Below, in pieces: positions 9,356-17,927 of a DNA stretch of 64,000 bases; within the stretch, counting starts at the first letter, position 1; the number at the start of each line of letters is the position of its first letter. This DNA is from an uncultured Pirellula sp. Lineage in GTDB: Bacteria; Planctomycetota; Planctomycetia; Pirellulales; Pirellulaceae. Location of the stretch: the NCBI GenBank assembly GCA_903892355.1, contig CAITIE010000150.1, forward strand, positions 62,001-126,000. Reading direction: 5' to 3'. Made by a program: the position numbers and the translations under genes. The notes beneath the pieces are model-generated. The model saw only the letters and a list, made by a program, of their open reading frames with translations, searched no databases and was not told where the DNA came from.

Positions 9356-11277
9356 CCGCCTTCCTTTCTGCACCAAACGCCGAGGCTCATGAAAGAAGTA
9401 AATGGAACCAAGCCTAAGCAAATCCCGACCGGATACGCGTCGGCAACCACTGCGGCACCTCGATAGCGAACTCTTGCTCGCAAGCTAACCAGTTCGTTCG
9501 GCCTCACTTGATAGCGAGGCAAGGACGCATCGAAGGACCGGCCAAACAAGCCGCCGAAGTGGTTGCGAAACGAGGCCAATTGCGTCCAGGTTCGCTCTGT
9601 CGCTAGCTTGGATTCAAGTACGAACTCTGCTTGCCCAGGGTTGCAATTGAATTCGACGCTCCCATTGATCAACGTGATCAGCATTTCATCATCCGGCAAC
9701 GTTATTGGTTTTGTATAAATGGCGATCCAATGATTGGGTTGCTTAGGTACCGCCAAATCGAATGGGATGTTTGAAACTCGAATGCTCCTTGTTATGAGTG
9801 GGGAGTCCCAATTTTCCGCGGTTTGATTTTCGTTATCAACCTCCAAAGCCAACTTGTACTTGGGATCCCATCCGGGAACAAAGGTATCTAGATTGCGTTG
9901 TGGGGCTGCCCACCGCTTTCCAAGAGCACTTCCGCCCCACATCGATGCGCCCGCTGTTGCCAATAACCCAAATGAATGCGCAACAAATGCCCGACGCTTG
10001 AGCGAACTTCGGAATTGTGAGGCACCGCTATTAGTATCCAGCGAAGGAAAGTGAGCGTTATCGTTGGTAAGGCGATCGGTATTCTCAGATACGACCTGAA
10101 CGGATTGCATCGCCCCTACCATCGCCTCCAAGCTTTCAGCAACTTCGGCGGCACTAGAGGGCCTCGCCGATGGCTCTGATGCATGCATACGATCTACGAG
10201 CATCATAAACGACTTTGTCATTTTCGGATCCAATGTGCTAGGCCAACGGATGCTCCGTACAGGCCAATCCGATGGGGCAAATGCTCCCGGAATACGATCG
10301 CGGTACTGACCGGTCGCTAGCCAGAACAAGATCACTCCAAGACTGTAGAGATCGCTTTGGATCGTCGGCGCTTTGCCCTTCAAAATCTCGGGTGCAATGA
10401 ACCCCGCGGTTCCTCCTTGCCAACTCGATTCCCCATCCGCGGCGATCCATGTTGCTGTTCCAAAGTCTGTGATAACCGGATGCCAACGGTCTCCGCGCAA
10501 AATAATATTGGATGGCTTCAGATCACCATGGATCACGCGCTCCTCGTGGATTGCCTGGAGCCCCTTGGCAATCCCTGCACCAAGCGCAACCGTGTCGCGG
10601 AAGTTCAGAGTTTCTTTTTTTCCGACGGCTGTTGCTAAACTAGTACCCGGAATCCATTGGCGCAATATGACGACTTGACCGTCCAGTTCGGTGGTTCCCA
10701 GAATCGCCGCGACGTGAGGATTGGCGATCTTGGCCACAGCCCGAGCGGACTCAAGCATCCGTTTCTTAACTGCTGGTTTGCTCCCCCAACGCGGAAACGC
10801 CAATAGGATCACCACCTCTCGGTCTAACGGTTCATCGTAGGCCAGATAGGTGGCCCCGAGCGCCGACACCGACAAGGATCTCCGCAAAATATAGTTGCTG
10901 ATTCGAAACCCTCGTACCTTCGAATCCCAAACCATTTTGCTCGCCAGCTCTCGCAAATCCGTCGCCAGCCTCACGGAGCCTTCATCCTCGCAGGCATCGA
11001 GGATCTCATTCAGCGAGAAAGGCATCTCCGTCGAGTGGTCATCGCGACTGTGGGCCAACAGCCCCTCAAGCTCCAAAACCATCGCGTCCCCGGACGATCG
11101 CAAGGCATCGAGTTCCTTCTGCTGCGATTCCGGCGGCAAATCGTAGAGACGATCAAACCACTCGTAGAGTTTTTTAAGGGAGTCGTCTGCCACAACAAGG
11201 GTAGGGGGTAAGAATGATTGGATTAAGGTTTCATGCGAGACGCCAGATGCTGCACTGCTCGGGACGATTGAATCCAT
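9352..11277 (-). CDS. Degenerate Ser/Thr kinase (possible pseudokinase) with membrane-anchored C-terminal domain
   Basis: About 641 residues. The N-terminal segment KLYEWFDRLYDLPPESQQKE, with LELEGLLAHS, is the usual preface of planctomycete ECF-linked kinases. The kinase domain (about 125-395) keeps HGDLKPSN (Asp252, Lys254, Asn257) and DFG (271-273). The glycine-rich loop is lost (LRRSLSVSALGATYLAY), the beta-3 lysine is replaced (REVVILLAF), and Arg of HRD is Gly. A hydrophobic segment near residue 470 (FGLLATAGASMWGGSALG) precedes a ~170-residue C-terminal domain of unknown type. The ATG at 11277 is preferred; a TTG at 11343 would add 22 residues. It is coupled to the membrane protein gene by ATGA. 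Confidence 0.85.
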   Translation of the reverse strand: MDSIVPSSAASGVSHETLIQSFLPPTLVVADDSLKKLYEWFDRLYDLPPESQQKELDALRSSGDAMVLELEGLLAHSRDDHSTEMPFSLNEILDACEDEGSVRLATDLRELASKMVWDSKVRGFRISNYILRRSLSVSALGATYLAYDEPLDREVVILLAFPRWGSKPAVKKRMLESARAVAKIANPHVAAILGTTELDGQVVILRQWIPGTSLATAVGKKETLNFRDTVALGAGIAKGLQAIHEERVIHGDLKPSNIILRGDRWHPVITDFGTATWIAADGESSWQGGTAGFIAPEILKGKAPTIQSDLYSLGVILFWLATGQYRDRIPGAFAPSDWPVRSIRWPSTLDPKMTKSFMMLVDRMHASEPSARPSSAAEVAESLEAMVGAMQSVQVVSENTDRLTNDNAHFPSLDTNSGASQFRSSLKRRAFVAHSFGLLATAGASMWGGSALGKRWAAPQRNLDTFVPGWDPKYKLALEVDNENQTAENWDSPLITRSIRVSNIPFDLAVPKQPNHWIAIYTKPITLPDDEMLITLINGSVEFNCNPGQAEFVLESKLATERTWTQLASFRNHFGGLFGRSFDASLPRYQVRPNELVSLRARVRYRGAAVVADAYPVGICLGLVPFTSFMSLGVWCRKEGG

Positions 11278-11413
11278 AGCAGCATTGCTGATTGCCCGCG
11301 ACGCTTCTTCGAAGCGCACCAACGCGGGCAAAAGTGCCAACAACTTCGACTTTTTCCAGGGCCCGCCGATTCAGGCACCCACGTTAGAGACGACTTGCTC
11401 GAAAAACTAAGGA

Positions 11414-12292
11414 CTAGGGAGAGTTTTTGACAGTCCGGATTTGGCGAAGGAACGTGTCCATGTCCTGGGTTCGCTGCTCCGGGTTTGCGTGCATCGCCGA
11501 CATAATTGCATTGGCCAACCCCTTATCGATCGTCGGGCATAACTCCGAAATATCTTTGGGCGGAGATGTGTCATGGTGCAAGGCGGCGCGACCGGTGGTA
11601 TCGGACATCTGCCACGGAAGTTCGAACGTGATCAAGTGATAACAAGTCAGCGCAAACGAAAAGATGTCCACCCGATGGTCTGTAGCGCGTCGCCGTACGA
11701 TTTCAGGGGACATGTAGAGCGGAGTCCCTGTGCGATTACCTGGCGCCATAAAGACTTTGGTCGCTGGTAGGGTCAACCCAAAATCGATCAACTTCACGGT
11801 TGAAAGATCTTCGGTCGCCATGTAGTTTCGGGGGCAAATATCGCGGTGGATGAACTCCTTGCGATGGACGTAGGCCAGCGATTCCGCCATTTGCCGAATC
11901 ATCTCCAGTCGCCGCCCCTTCAACCGAGCCTCTTGGCGTTCTGAGATCAGGAGCTGCAGCCCTGGTCCGTCGATGTATTCCATCACCAAAAACTGTTGCC
12001 CTTTGGTGGACGTACCGTATTCGTAGGTATGCACAATGTTGGGGTGGGTCATCTGCATCGCGATCTCCCCCTCCGATGGCTTGTTCAACCCCTTAAACCT
12101 GCTTTCGAAGAAATCTACCTTGTCGCTATCGCAGAGCTTTACGCCAACGATCCGGTTCCCGTTCTGCCGGTCCTTTGCCACAAAGAAGTTGCTCATGGTG
12201 CCGCTGATCGCGGACCTCAACCGTTCAAATCGAGCTTCGATATCTACCGATTTGCTCGCATTCTTTTTGAACAGATTGTCGAAGAGTCCCAT
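11414..12292 (-). CDS. Compact Ser/Thr protein kinase
   Basis: A 292-residue soluble Hanks-type kinase that is almost only the catalytic domain. The beta-3 lysine is present (IVGVKLCD, Lys52), as are FIHRDICPRNYM (His149-Arg150-Asp151), LIDFGLTLP (Asp170) and GTPLYMSPEIVRRR. The glycine loop is reduced to SGTMSNFF. The ATP- and metal-binding residues suggest it is active, unlike the adjacent degenerate kinase. A transmembrane or sensor domain is absent. It lies 137 bases upstream of that kinase on the same strand, so the two and the membrane protein may form one transcript. Substrates cannot be told. Confidence 0.9.
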   Translation of the reverse strand: MGLFDNLFKKNASKSVDIEARFERLRSAISGTMSNFFVAKDRQNGNRIVGVKLCDSDKVDFFESRFKGLNKPSEGEIAMQMTHPNIVHTYEYGTSTKGQQFLVMEYIDGPGLQLLISERQEARLKGRRLEMIRQMAESLAYVHRKEFIHRDICPRNYMATEDLSTVKLIDFGLTLPATKVFMAPGNRTGTPLYMSPEIVRRRATDHRVDIFSFALTCYHLITFELPWQMSDTTGRAALHHDTSPPKDISELCPTIDKGLANAIMSAMHANPEQRTQDMDTFLRQIRTVKNSP

Positions 12293-12708
12293 AGGATCAA
12301 AATCATTTCGCGAACGAAAAGGGGGAAAACCGTCTGCTTGATTATATCCCGAGCGATCCTGACGTCCCTAGCGCGGTTACCCGGAAGAGCAGGCGGAGCT
12401 TCGTTTTGTACCCGACTTTTCCGAAAATAGGGGATTTCTTCAGCAACAACCCACCGAGGCTGTCCCTCGGTCCACAGCGACAAAGGCGACCGGTACCGAT
12501 TTCGCTAATGACTTTTCCCAATGGAAACTGCTAGATTGGTCGAACTGCGGTCGGCAACGCTCCCGCAATTTTGGCGGCTTACGCAAATTTGGAGGTTTCG
12601 GCGGCGGCCAGCCGAATCGCCGGCCAGCCAAATCGCCGGCCAGCCAAATCGCCTGCCAGCCGAATCGGCGTCTAAGCTTTGATTCCCCGTTGAAAATCCT
12701 GAATTGCC
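12293..12708. other. Divergent intergenic region with a 16-bp tandem array
   Basis: About 415 bases between the divergent kinase and ABC ATPase genes. Apart from the four-copy repeat at 12606-12669, I see no gene, terminator or clear promoter boxes, although promoters in both directions must lie here. Confidence 0.55.
12606..12669 (+). repeat. 16-bp tandem repeat, 4 copies, upstream of the ABC ATPase gene
   Basis: Units at 12606-12621, 12622-12637, 12638-12653 and 12654-12669 follow the pattern ggccagccgaatcgcc, with one or two changes per copy. The array ends 39 bases before the ATG of the ABC gene, so it lies within the likely promoter or leader. GGC/GCC content allows each unit to fold on its neighbours. 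The unit length equals that of the array at 33786. Confidence 0.95.
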
Positions 12709-13716
12709 ATGAATCCAACGATCCTGACTGAACCCTTAGCACCTGTCTTTGGGCCGTCGACCGTGAAAGGGCGAGAACCGAGCGACAACAGTCTGGCTTC
12801 CGATGTTGTGGCCCTTGAGGTTCATGGGGTTAAAAAAGCCTACGGTAGCCATCAAGCGTTGCGGGGGGTGTCATTCCAGGTCATGCGTGGGGAACGCATT
12901 GCGCTTTTGGGACCCAATGGTGCTGGCAAAACCACACTCATCCGATGCATCAGCGGTCGCGTTCGGCTCGACGAAGGCCGTGTGCAGCTTTTTGGGAAGC
13001 CAACCACCAACCCTTTCGCCTTCCACAGCCTCGGGGTTGTCCCCCAAGACCTCGCTATCTATCAAGACCTTACGGCTCGCGAAAACCTCGAATGCTTCGG
13101 TCGGCTCCACGGTTTGCGCGGCCGCGGATTGCGAGAACAAGTCTCCTGGGCGTTGCGATGGATCGCCCTCGAGGACCGCGCCGATGAGCTGACCGCCCGG
13201 TTTTCAGGGGGCATGAAGCGACGGGTCAATATCGCGTGCGGCGTGATGCACAAACCTGGAGTTTTGCTCCTTGATGAGCCCACCGTTGGGGTGGACCCTC
13301 AAAGCCGCCAACGGATTTTCGATATGCTCGATGAACTCAGTGTGATGGGGACCAGCATCGTCCTCACGACCCATCATCTGGACGAAGCGGAGGAGCGAAG
13401 CGACCGCATCGTCATTGTCGATCACGGAACCGTGATCGCGGACGGCACGATCCAAGAATTGCTCGAGCAGACTGTCGGCTCCCAACGCCGGGTCGTCTTC
13501 GAGATCTCGGGCCAATTGTCGTCCCCTCCGGATGGCTTGACGTGGGATGAGTCCCGCAAGCGGTTTAGTTGCTCCGTCCACAATTTGCTCGAAGAGCTTC
13601 CGGATTGGATTTCAAAGTTTGAAGAAATGGGTGGGCAAGTCCACGACTTGGAAGTCCACACCCCCAATCTTCACCATGTTTTCTTGCATTTGACCGGTCG
13701 CGAGCTTCGGGATTAA
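12709..13716 (+). CDS. ABC-2-type transporter ATP-binding protein
   Basis: A 335-residue ABC ATPase. Walker A is LGPNGAGKTT (67-76), the Q-loop region is SLGVVPQDLAIYQDLTARENL, the signature is ARFSGGMKRRVNIACG, and Walker B is VLLLDEPTVGVDPQSR followed by TTHHLDEAEERSDRI. This is the pattern of ABC-2 exporters (drug, polysaccharide or NatA-like). The C-terminal ~90 residues form an extra domain of the kind seen in such ATPases. A 37-residue N-terminal extension precedes the fold. No permease gene follows; the next gene is 215 bases away and unrelated, so the partner must be elsewhere. Confidence 0.93.
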   Translation: MNPTILTEPLAPVFGPSTVKGREPSDNSLASDVVALEVHGVKKAYGSHQALRGVSFQVMRGERIALLGPNGAGKTTLIRCISGRVRLDEGRVQLFGKPTTNPFAFHSLGVVPQDLAIYQDLTARENLECFGRLHGLRGRGLREQVSWALRWIALEDRADELTARFSGGMKRRVNIACGVMHKPGVLLLDEPTVGVDPQSRQRIFDMLDELSVMGTSIVLTTHHLDEAEERSDRIVIVDHGTVIADGTIQELLEQTVGSQRRVVFEISGQLSSPPDGLTWDESRKRFSCSVHNLLEELPDWISKFEEMGGQVHDLEVHTPNLHHVFLHLTGRELRD

Positions 13717-13931
13717 TCGCCCGACAAGCTGGTCTATCCCGAAAAAGTCGTCGGAAATCTGAGTATCTAGGACCGGAAATCGACGCTATTCCTGTTGAAT
13801 GACGACGGCCTAGACCCGACAATAGTAGGGTTGGTGGTAGGCCGAACGAGGATCTTCGCTCGCCCTAGACCCACAAACTCAGAGGCCTGGTTTCAGGCAC
13901 CATCCTTTACCCGTCGAGGCGTACCGCAGCC

Positions 13932-16136
13932 ATGCTCAAACGACTTCGCCAGCGATTCAACGACTCTGTCGATCATGGCTCGGATTCTCCCAGCACCGCC
14001 CGTGGTACGGAATCGCAGTCGACGTTGGATCGCACCAGATCGAGTCTATCGAATGCCGCGGATGCGATAGAGTCAACCCTCGACGACGATGAGGACGAAG
14101 ACTTCGACGACGATTACGAAGAGGATGAGGATTCCGAAGATGGAGAAGGCGATGAGGAGGACGATACCGTTACCTCCTCATGGTTCGATCGGGATTCGGC
14201 CGCGTTTTTTGTCAGCATGGCTGTACACGTTTTCGCTGTGGTGTCGCTCGCATCGATCACGATTGTAAGCCAGCCCGAACTGATCGGTGTGCTTATCAAC
14301 TCCGAGCCGATCGTTGAGGAGTTAGCTCCCCTCGATGTCGTTACCGAAATCGCTTACTCGGATACTCCTACGGATGAGTTTGGCGCTGACTCGATCGGTA
14401 CGGTAGACATGGCTCTATCGAGCGCTCCACTCCTCGCAGACATGTCGATCGTCGAGTCCGTGGAACTCGACATCGAGATCCCGAATGGCAATATCGACGT
14501 GTCTCGTACGGTTGAGAAAGCGATGGGACTGACCCTGTCACCCAGCACTGTTCGCGGTGCGACCGGTGTTGGCACGACGGGCACCGATGGCGCTGTGGAC
14601 CGTGTGACTTACGAAATTCTGCAGTCGCTCGAAGAACGCCCGACACTGGTCGTTTGGGTTTTCGATAGTTCTATCTCAATGGTAAAACGTCGTCAGGAAA
14701 TCCGCGATCGCTTCGACCGAATCTACCAACAACTCGGGATCGTGCAGGAAGAGAAACGAAAACGAGAAGGTGAGTTCGAGGTCCCTCCGTTGCTCACCGC
14801 CGTCATGTCCTTCGGCAGCGACGTGAATCTCCTCACCAAACAACCAACGGACAACTTGGAAGAAATCCGCGAGAGTATCGACGCCATCGGCAACGATGGT
14901 GGCGACGAAATGGTTTTCCATGCCGTGAAAACCGCCGTCGATAAGTTCAAGAGTTTCCGGACAGCACGCGGCAACAATCCTCAGCGAAATGTGATGTTGA
15001 TCGTCGTCACCGATGAGCGTGGAGACGACCTACCGGTGGCCGAAGAAACCATCAAAGCGTGCCGATTCCACTCGATGCCTTGTTACGTCCTCGGGGTTCC
15101 TTCACCTTTTGGTCGGGATAAGGCCTTCATCAAATTCGTCGAGTTCGACCCGCAGTACGCTCAAGGCGAAGATTGGGCGGAGGTCGATCAAGGCCCTGAA
15201 ACTCTATACCCCGAACGGGTCAAAATCGGCTACCAAGATGACTCTATGGAAGAACCGGTAATCGATTCGGGCTTTGGCCCCTACGCATTGTCGAAACTAT
15301 GTTACGAGACTGGTGGTATCTATTTTTCGATCCATCCAAATCGTCGTATTAATAGCAAGGTCGAACGCCGCGAAGTGGAAGCCTTCGCCTCGCAAATGAG
15401 CTACTTCTTTTCCCCTGAAGTTATGGAACGGTACCGACCAGACTATCTCTCAGATACCGAGTACATGACCCGAGTGAAGAAAAGCCCATTACGCTATGCG
15501 CTGCTCAATGCCGCACAACTCTCGCGCGTCGGTACCCTCTCCAAACCTAAAATGGTTTTCATCAAACGGGACGAACCCTCCTTTACCAAGGAACTCACCG
15601 ACTCCCAGCTAGAATCAGCACGACTCTACCCAGAGCTATCGGAGATGTGCTCCCTTCTAGCCGAAGGTGACAAGTACCGCGTCAAAGAAACGTCACCGCG
15701 ATGGCTCGCGAGCTTTGAACTCTCTTACGGAACGGCCCTCGCTGCGAAGATTCGAGCGGAGTCCTACAATGCCATGCTTGCGAAAGCCAAGCGAGGGATG
15801 AGCTTTGAGAAACCGGAAAGCAATACCTGGAACCTGCGACCTAGCGACAAAGTTAGCGTCGATAGCAAAATCGATAAAGAAGCCAAGCAAGCTCGCGAAT
15901 TGCTCCAAAGTGTCGTCGAAAAACATACGGGAACGCCTTGGGGTTTACTCGCCGGTCGCGAGCTCGATAACCCCCTTGGCTGGGAATGGGTCGAATCCAC
16001 CACCGACCTGAACCCTCCTCAACGTATGGCTAACAGGCCCAATCCCCCGCCGCCCAACACTCCCCCTATGCCAGCCGACGATCAAGCTCGTATGCTGAAG
16101 CCGCCTCCTCCGAAGCGCTCGATTAAAAAGATCTAA
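13932..16136 (+). CDS. Membrane-anchored VWA-domain protein with acidic N-terminus
   Basis: A 734-residue protein. Residues 50-78 are a nearly continuous Asp/Glu block, followed by one transmembrane helix (AAFFVSMAVHVFAVVSLASI, 90-109). A von Willebrand A domain then starts at LVVWVFDSSISM, with an intact metal site DxSxS at 245-249, and continues through MLIVVTDERGDDLP. The C-terminal half is of unknown fold, and the tail is Pro-rich (NPPPPNTPPMP). The VWA part is probably outside the cytoplasm. The next gene, also a membrane protein, starts 15 bases later, so the two are co-expressed. Function unknown; a role in envelope assembly or adhesion is only a guess. Confidence 0.85.
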   Translation: MLKRLRQRFNDSVDHGSDSPSTARGTESQSTLDRTRSSLSNAADAIESTLDDDEDEDFDDDYEEDEDSEDGEGDEEDDTVTSSWFDRDSAAFFVSMAVHVFAVVSLASITIVSQPELIGVLINSEPIVEELAPLDVVTEIAYSDTPTDEFGADSIGTVDMALSSAPLLADMSIVESVELDIEIPNGNIDVSRTVEKAMGLTLSPSTVRGATGVGTTGTDGAVDRVTYEILQSLEERPTLVVWVFDSSISMVKRRQEIRDRFDRIYQQLGIVQEEKRKREGEFEVPPLLTAVMSFGSDVNLLTKQPTDNLEEIRESIDAIGNDGGDEMVFHAVKTAVDKFKSFRTARGNNPQRNVMLIVVTDERGDDLPVAEETIKACRFHSMPCYVLGVPSPFGRDKAFIKFVEFDPQYAQGEDWAEVDQGPETLYPERVKIGYQDDSMEEPVIDSGFGPYALSKLCYETGGIYFSIHPNRRINSKVERREVEAFASQMSYFFSPEVMERYRPDYLSDTEYMTRVKKSPLRYALLNAAQLSRVGTLSKPKMVFIKRDEPSFTKELTDSQLESARLYPELSEMCSLLAEGDKYRVKETSPRWLASFELSYGTALAAKIRAESYNAMLAKAKRGMSFEKPESNTWNLRPSDKVSVDSKIDKEAKQARELLQSVVEKHTGTPWGLLAGRELDNPLGWEWVESTTDLNPPQRMANRPNPPPPNTPPMPADDQARMLKPPPPKRSIKKI

Positions 16137-16151
16137 TAAGGTTGATCCGAC

Positions 16152-17855
16152 ATGGAAACGATCCACAAGCAACTCAGCAAGGCATGGAGACGATTGTGGT
16201 TGCAGAGTTGGGTCCACCTGTTCGGCTGGTCGCTCTTGGTTGCACTTTCCATCGCTTTCGTCGCATGCTTGTTCCCTAAGTTCTATTTCATCCCATACCG
16301 ATTTGAGTTTTGGGGCGGAGCCTCTATCGCAGTTGCGGCCATTCTTTCGGCGGTAATCGCAACTGCGGCAGCTTGGTGGCGACGCCCATCTTCGATCGCT
16401 GCTGCTGTTGAAATCGATCGCCGATTCGGGTTGAGAGAACGTTGCTCGAGCAGCCTGTCGATGAATGCGGTCGACCGTGACACGGCGATCGGTCAAGCTC
16501 TTTTGAAGGATACGGTCGCGAAACTAGAACGGGTCGACATCCGCGATCAGTTCCCCGTCAAACCTGGCCCCCACATCGTTTGGGTCGCTCTCCCGTTAGC
16601 CGCGTGCTTGGCCCTGTTCTGGGTACCTGACGCGGAATTGAATGTCGCCAACGCGCTCGGAAACTCCGCCAACGCACCTGTGGTCAACATCAAGAACCAC
16701 ACAGCCCCGATCCTCAAGGCAATTCAAAAGAAACGCGAAGAAGCGGAATCGAAAGGGGACGCAGAGTCCGCCGAGCAATTCAAACGGATCGAAGAAAAAA
16801 TAAACTCGCTTCAAAACTCCAACGAAGCGGATCGTAAAAAGATCATTGCAGACATCAATGAGCTCAAGAAAGAACTGCAACAGAAAAAGGAAAGTCTCGG
16901 CAGCTCAGAGCAATTGAAGAAGTCACTCGAGGGAATGAAAGACCTGAATGCCGGTCCCGCGGAAAAAATGGCGAAAGCCCTTCAAGAAGGAGAGTTCGAC
17001 AAGGCGGAACAGGAACTCGAAAAGATGATCGAAGCCCTGAAATCGGACAAACTCACCCCTGAGCAAACGCAACAACTCCAAAAACAATTGGAGCAAATGC
17101 AAAAAGCGATGGAACAAGCCAAAGCGAAACAGGAAGAGCAGAAGCAACAGCTAGAAAAGGAATTGGAGAAAGCGGAAAAAGAAGGAGACACGCAAAAGAT
17201 CGCCGACCTTCGCAAGAAACTGGAGAACCTGGAAAATGCCCAAGCCGGTCAGGGCAAGTCGATGGACAAGATCCAGTCGCAGTTGGCGAAAGCTCAACAA
17301 GCGATGCAAAATGGCGACAAACAAGCCGCAGCCGATGCTCTCGAGGAAATGCAGGATGAACTGAGCGAACTGGCGGAGAACCAAGCTGATTCGGAAGAAC
17401 TCGAAGACATGATCGAGCAATTCGAAAACGCCAAAAGCGCCTCCAAATGCAAAGAGTGCAACGGAACAGGCTGCAAAGAATGCAACCAAACTGGAAAAGG
17501 TCAGAAAAGTGGTAAAGGAAAACAGGGAGGCAAAGGAAAGGGCAAAGGAAAATCGGATAGCGACGAACCAGGGGATGGCGAAGGTGAAGGAAAAGGTCAG
17601 GGAGACCGGGCCGAAAGCGAATCCGATTTTAAAGACTATGATGCCCAGGTCCGCGAGGAGATGCGGAAAGGAGAAACCGTCAATGGTGGCAAGGCCGATG
17701 GAAAAAACCGCAAGGGAATGACCCGCGAAGAGGCTCGACAAGCGGTGCTATCTTCCGAACCAGATAGTCCCGATGCGATCGAAAGCATCCAGCTCCCCAA
17801 AGCACAACGGGATCAATTGAAGGAATACTTTGATTCGCTTCGCGATAACCAGTAA
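16152..17855 (+). CDS. Coiled-coil membrane protein with DnaJ-like CxxCxGxGC motif
   Basis: A 567-residue protein. Two hydrophobic helices lie near the N-terminus (FGWSLLVALSIAFVACLF and ASIAVAAILSAVIATAAAW), with a third near 145-157. Residues about 190-430 are extremely rich in Glu, Lys and Gln with heptad spacing and form long coiled coils. At 433-450 is CKECNGTGCKECNQTGKG, matching the zinc-binding CxxCxGxG pattern of DnaJ-type zinc fingers. A Gly/Lys-rich linker and acidic Gly stretch follow, and a short C-terminus ends in QLKEYFDSLRDNQ. It lies 15 bases after the VWA gene. No named family is recognised; a scaffold for the VWA protein is an inference from position. Confidence 0.82.
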   Translation: METIHKQLSKAWRRLWLQSWVHLFGWSLLVALSIAFVACLFPKFYFIPYRFEFWGGASIAVAAILSAVIATAAAWWRRPSSIAAAVEIDRRFGLRERCSSSLSMNAVDRDTAIGQALLKDTVAKLERVDIRDQFPVKPGPHIVWVALPLAACLALFWVPDAELNVANALGNSANAPVVNIKNHTAPILKAIQKKREEAESKGDAESAEQFKRIEEKINSLQNSNEADRKKIIADINELKKELQQKKESLGSSEQLKKSLEGMKDLNAGPAEKMAKALQEGEFDKAEQELEKMIEALKSDKLTPEQTQQLQKQLEQMQKAMEQAKAKQEEQKQQLEKELEKAEKEGDTQKIADLRKKLENLENAQAGQGKSMDKIQSQLAKAQQAMQNGDKQAAADALEEMQDELSELAENQADSEELEDMIEQFENAKSASKCKECNGTGCKECNQTGKGQKSGKGKQGGKGKGKGKSDSDEPGDGEGEGKGQGDRAESESDFKDYDAQVREEMRKGETVNGGKADGKNRKGMTREEARQAVLSSEPDSPDAIESIQLPKAQRDQLKEYFDSLRDNQ

Positions 17856-17927
17856 CCTTGCCTCGTCGATCAATCCCTAGAACATCACCCTGCTAGGACT
17901 TGGTCGACGGTGAGTAACGATTGGTAA

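Noticed and set aside
16596-17741. Phe/Leu-rich minus-strand frames opposite the coiled-coil gene that look like membrane proteins
   Set aside because: They are the antisense image of Glu/Lys/Gln-rich codons, which always gives Phe/Leu-rich translations.
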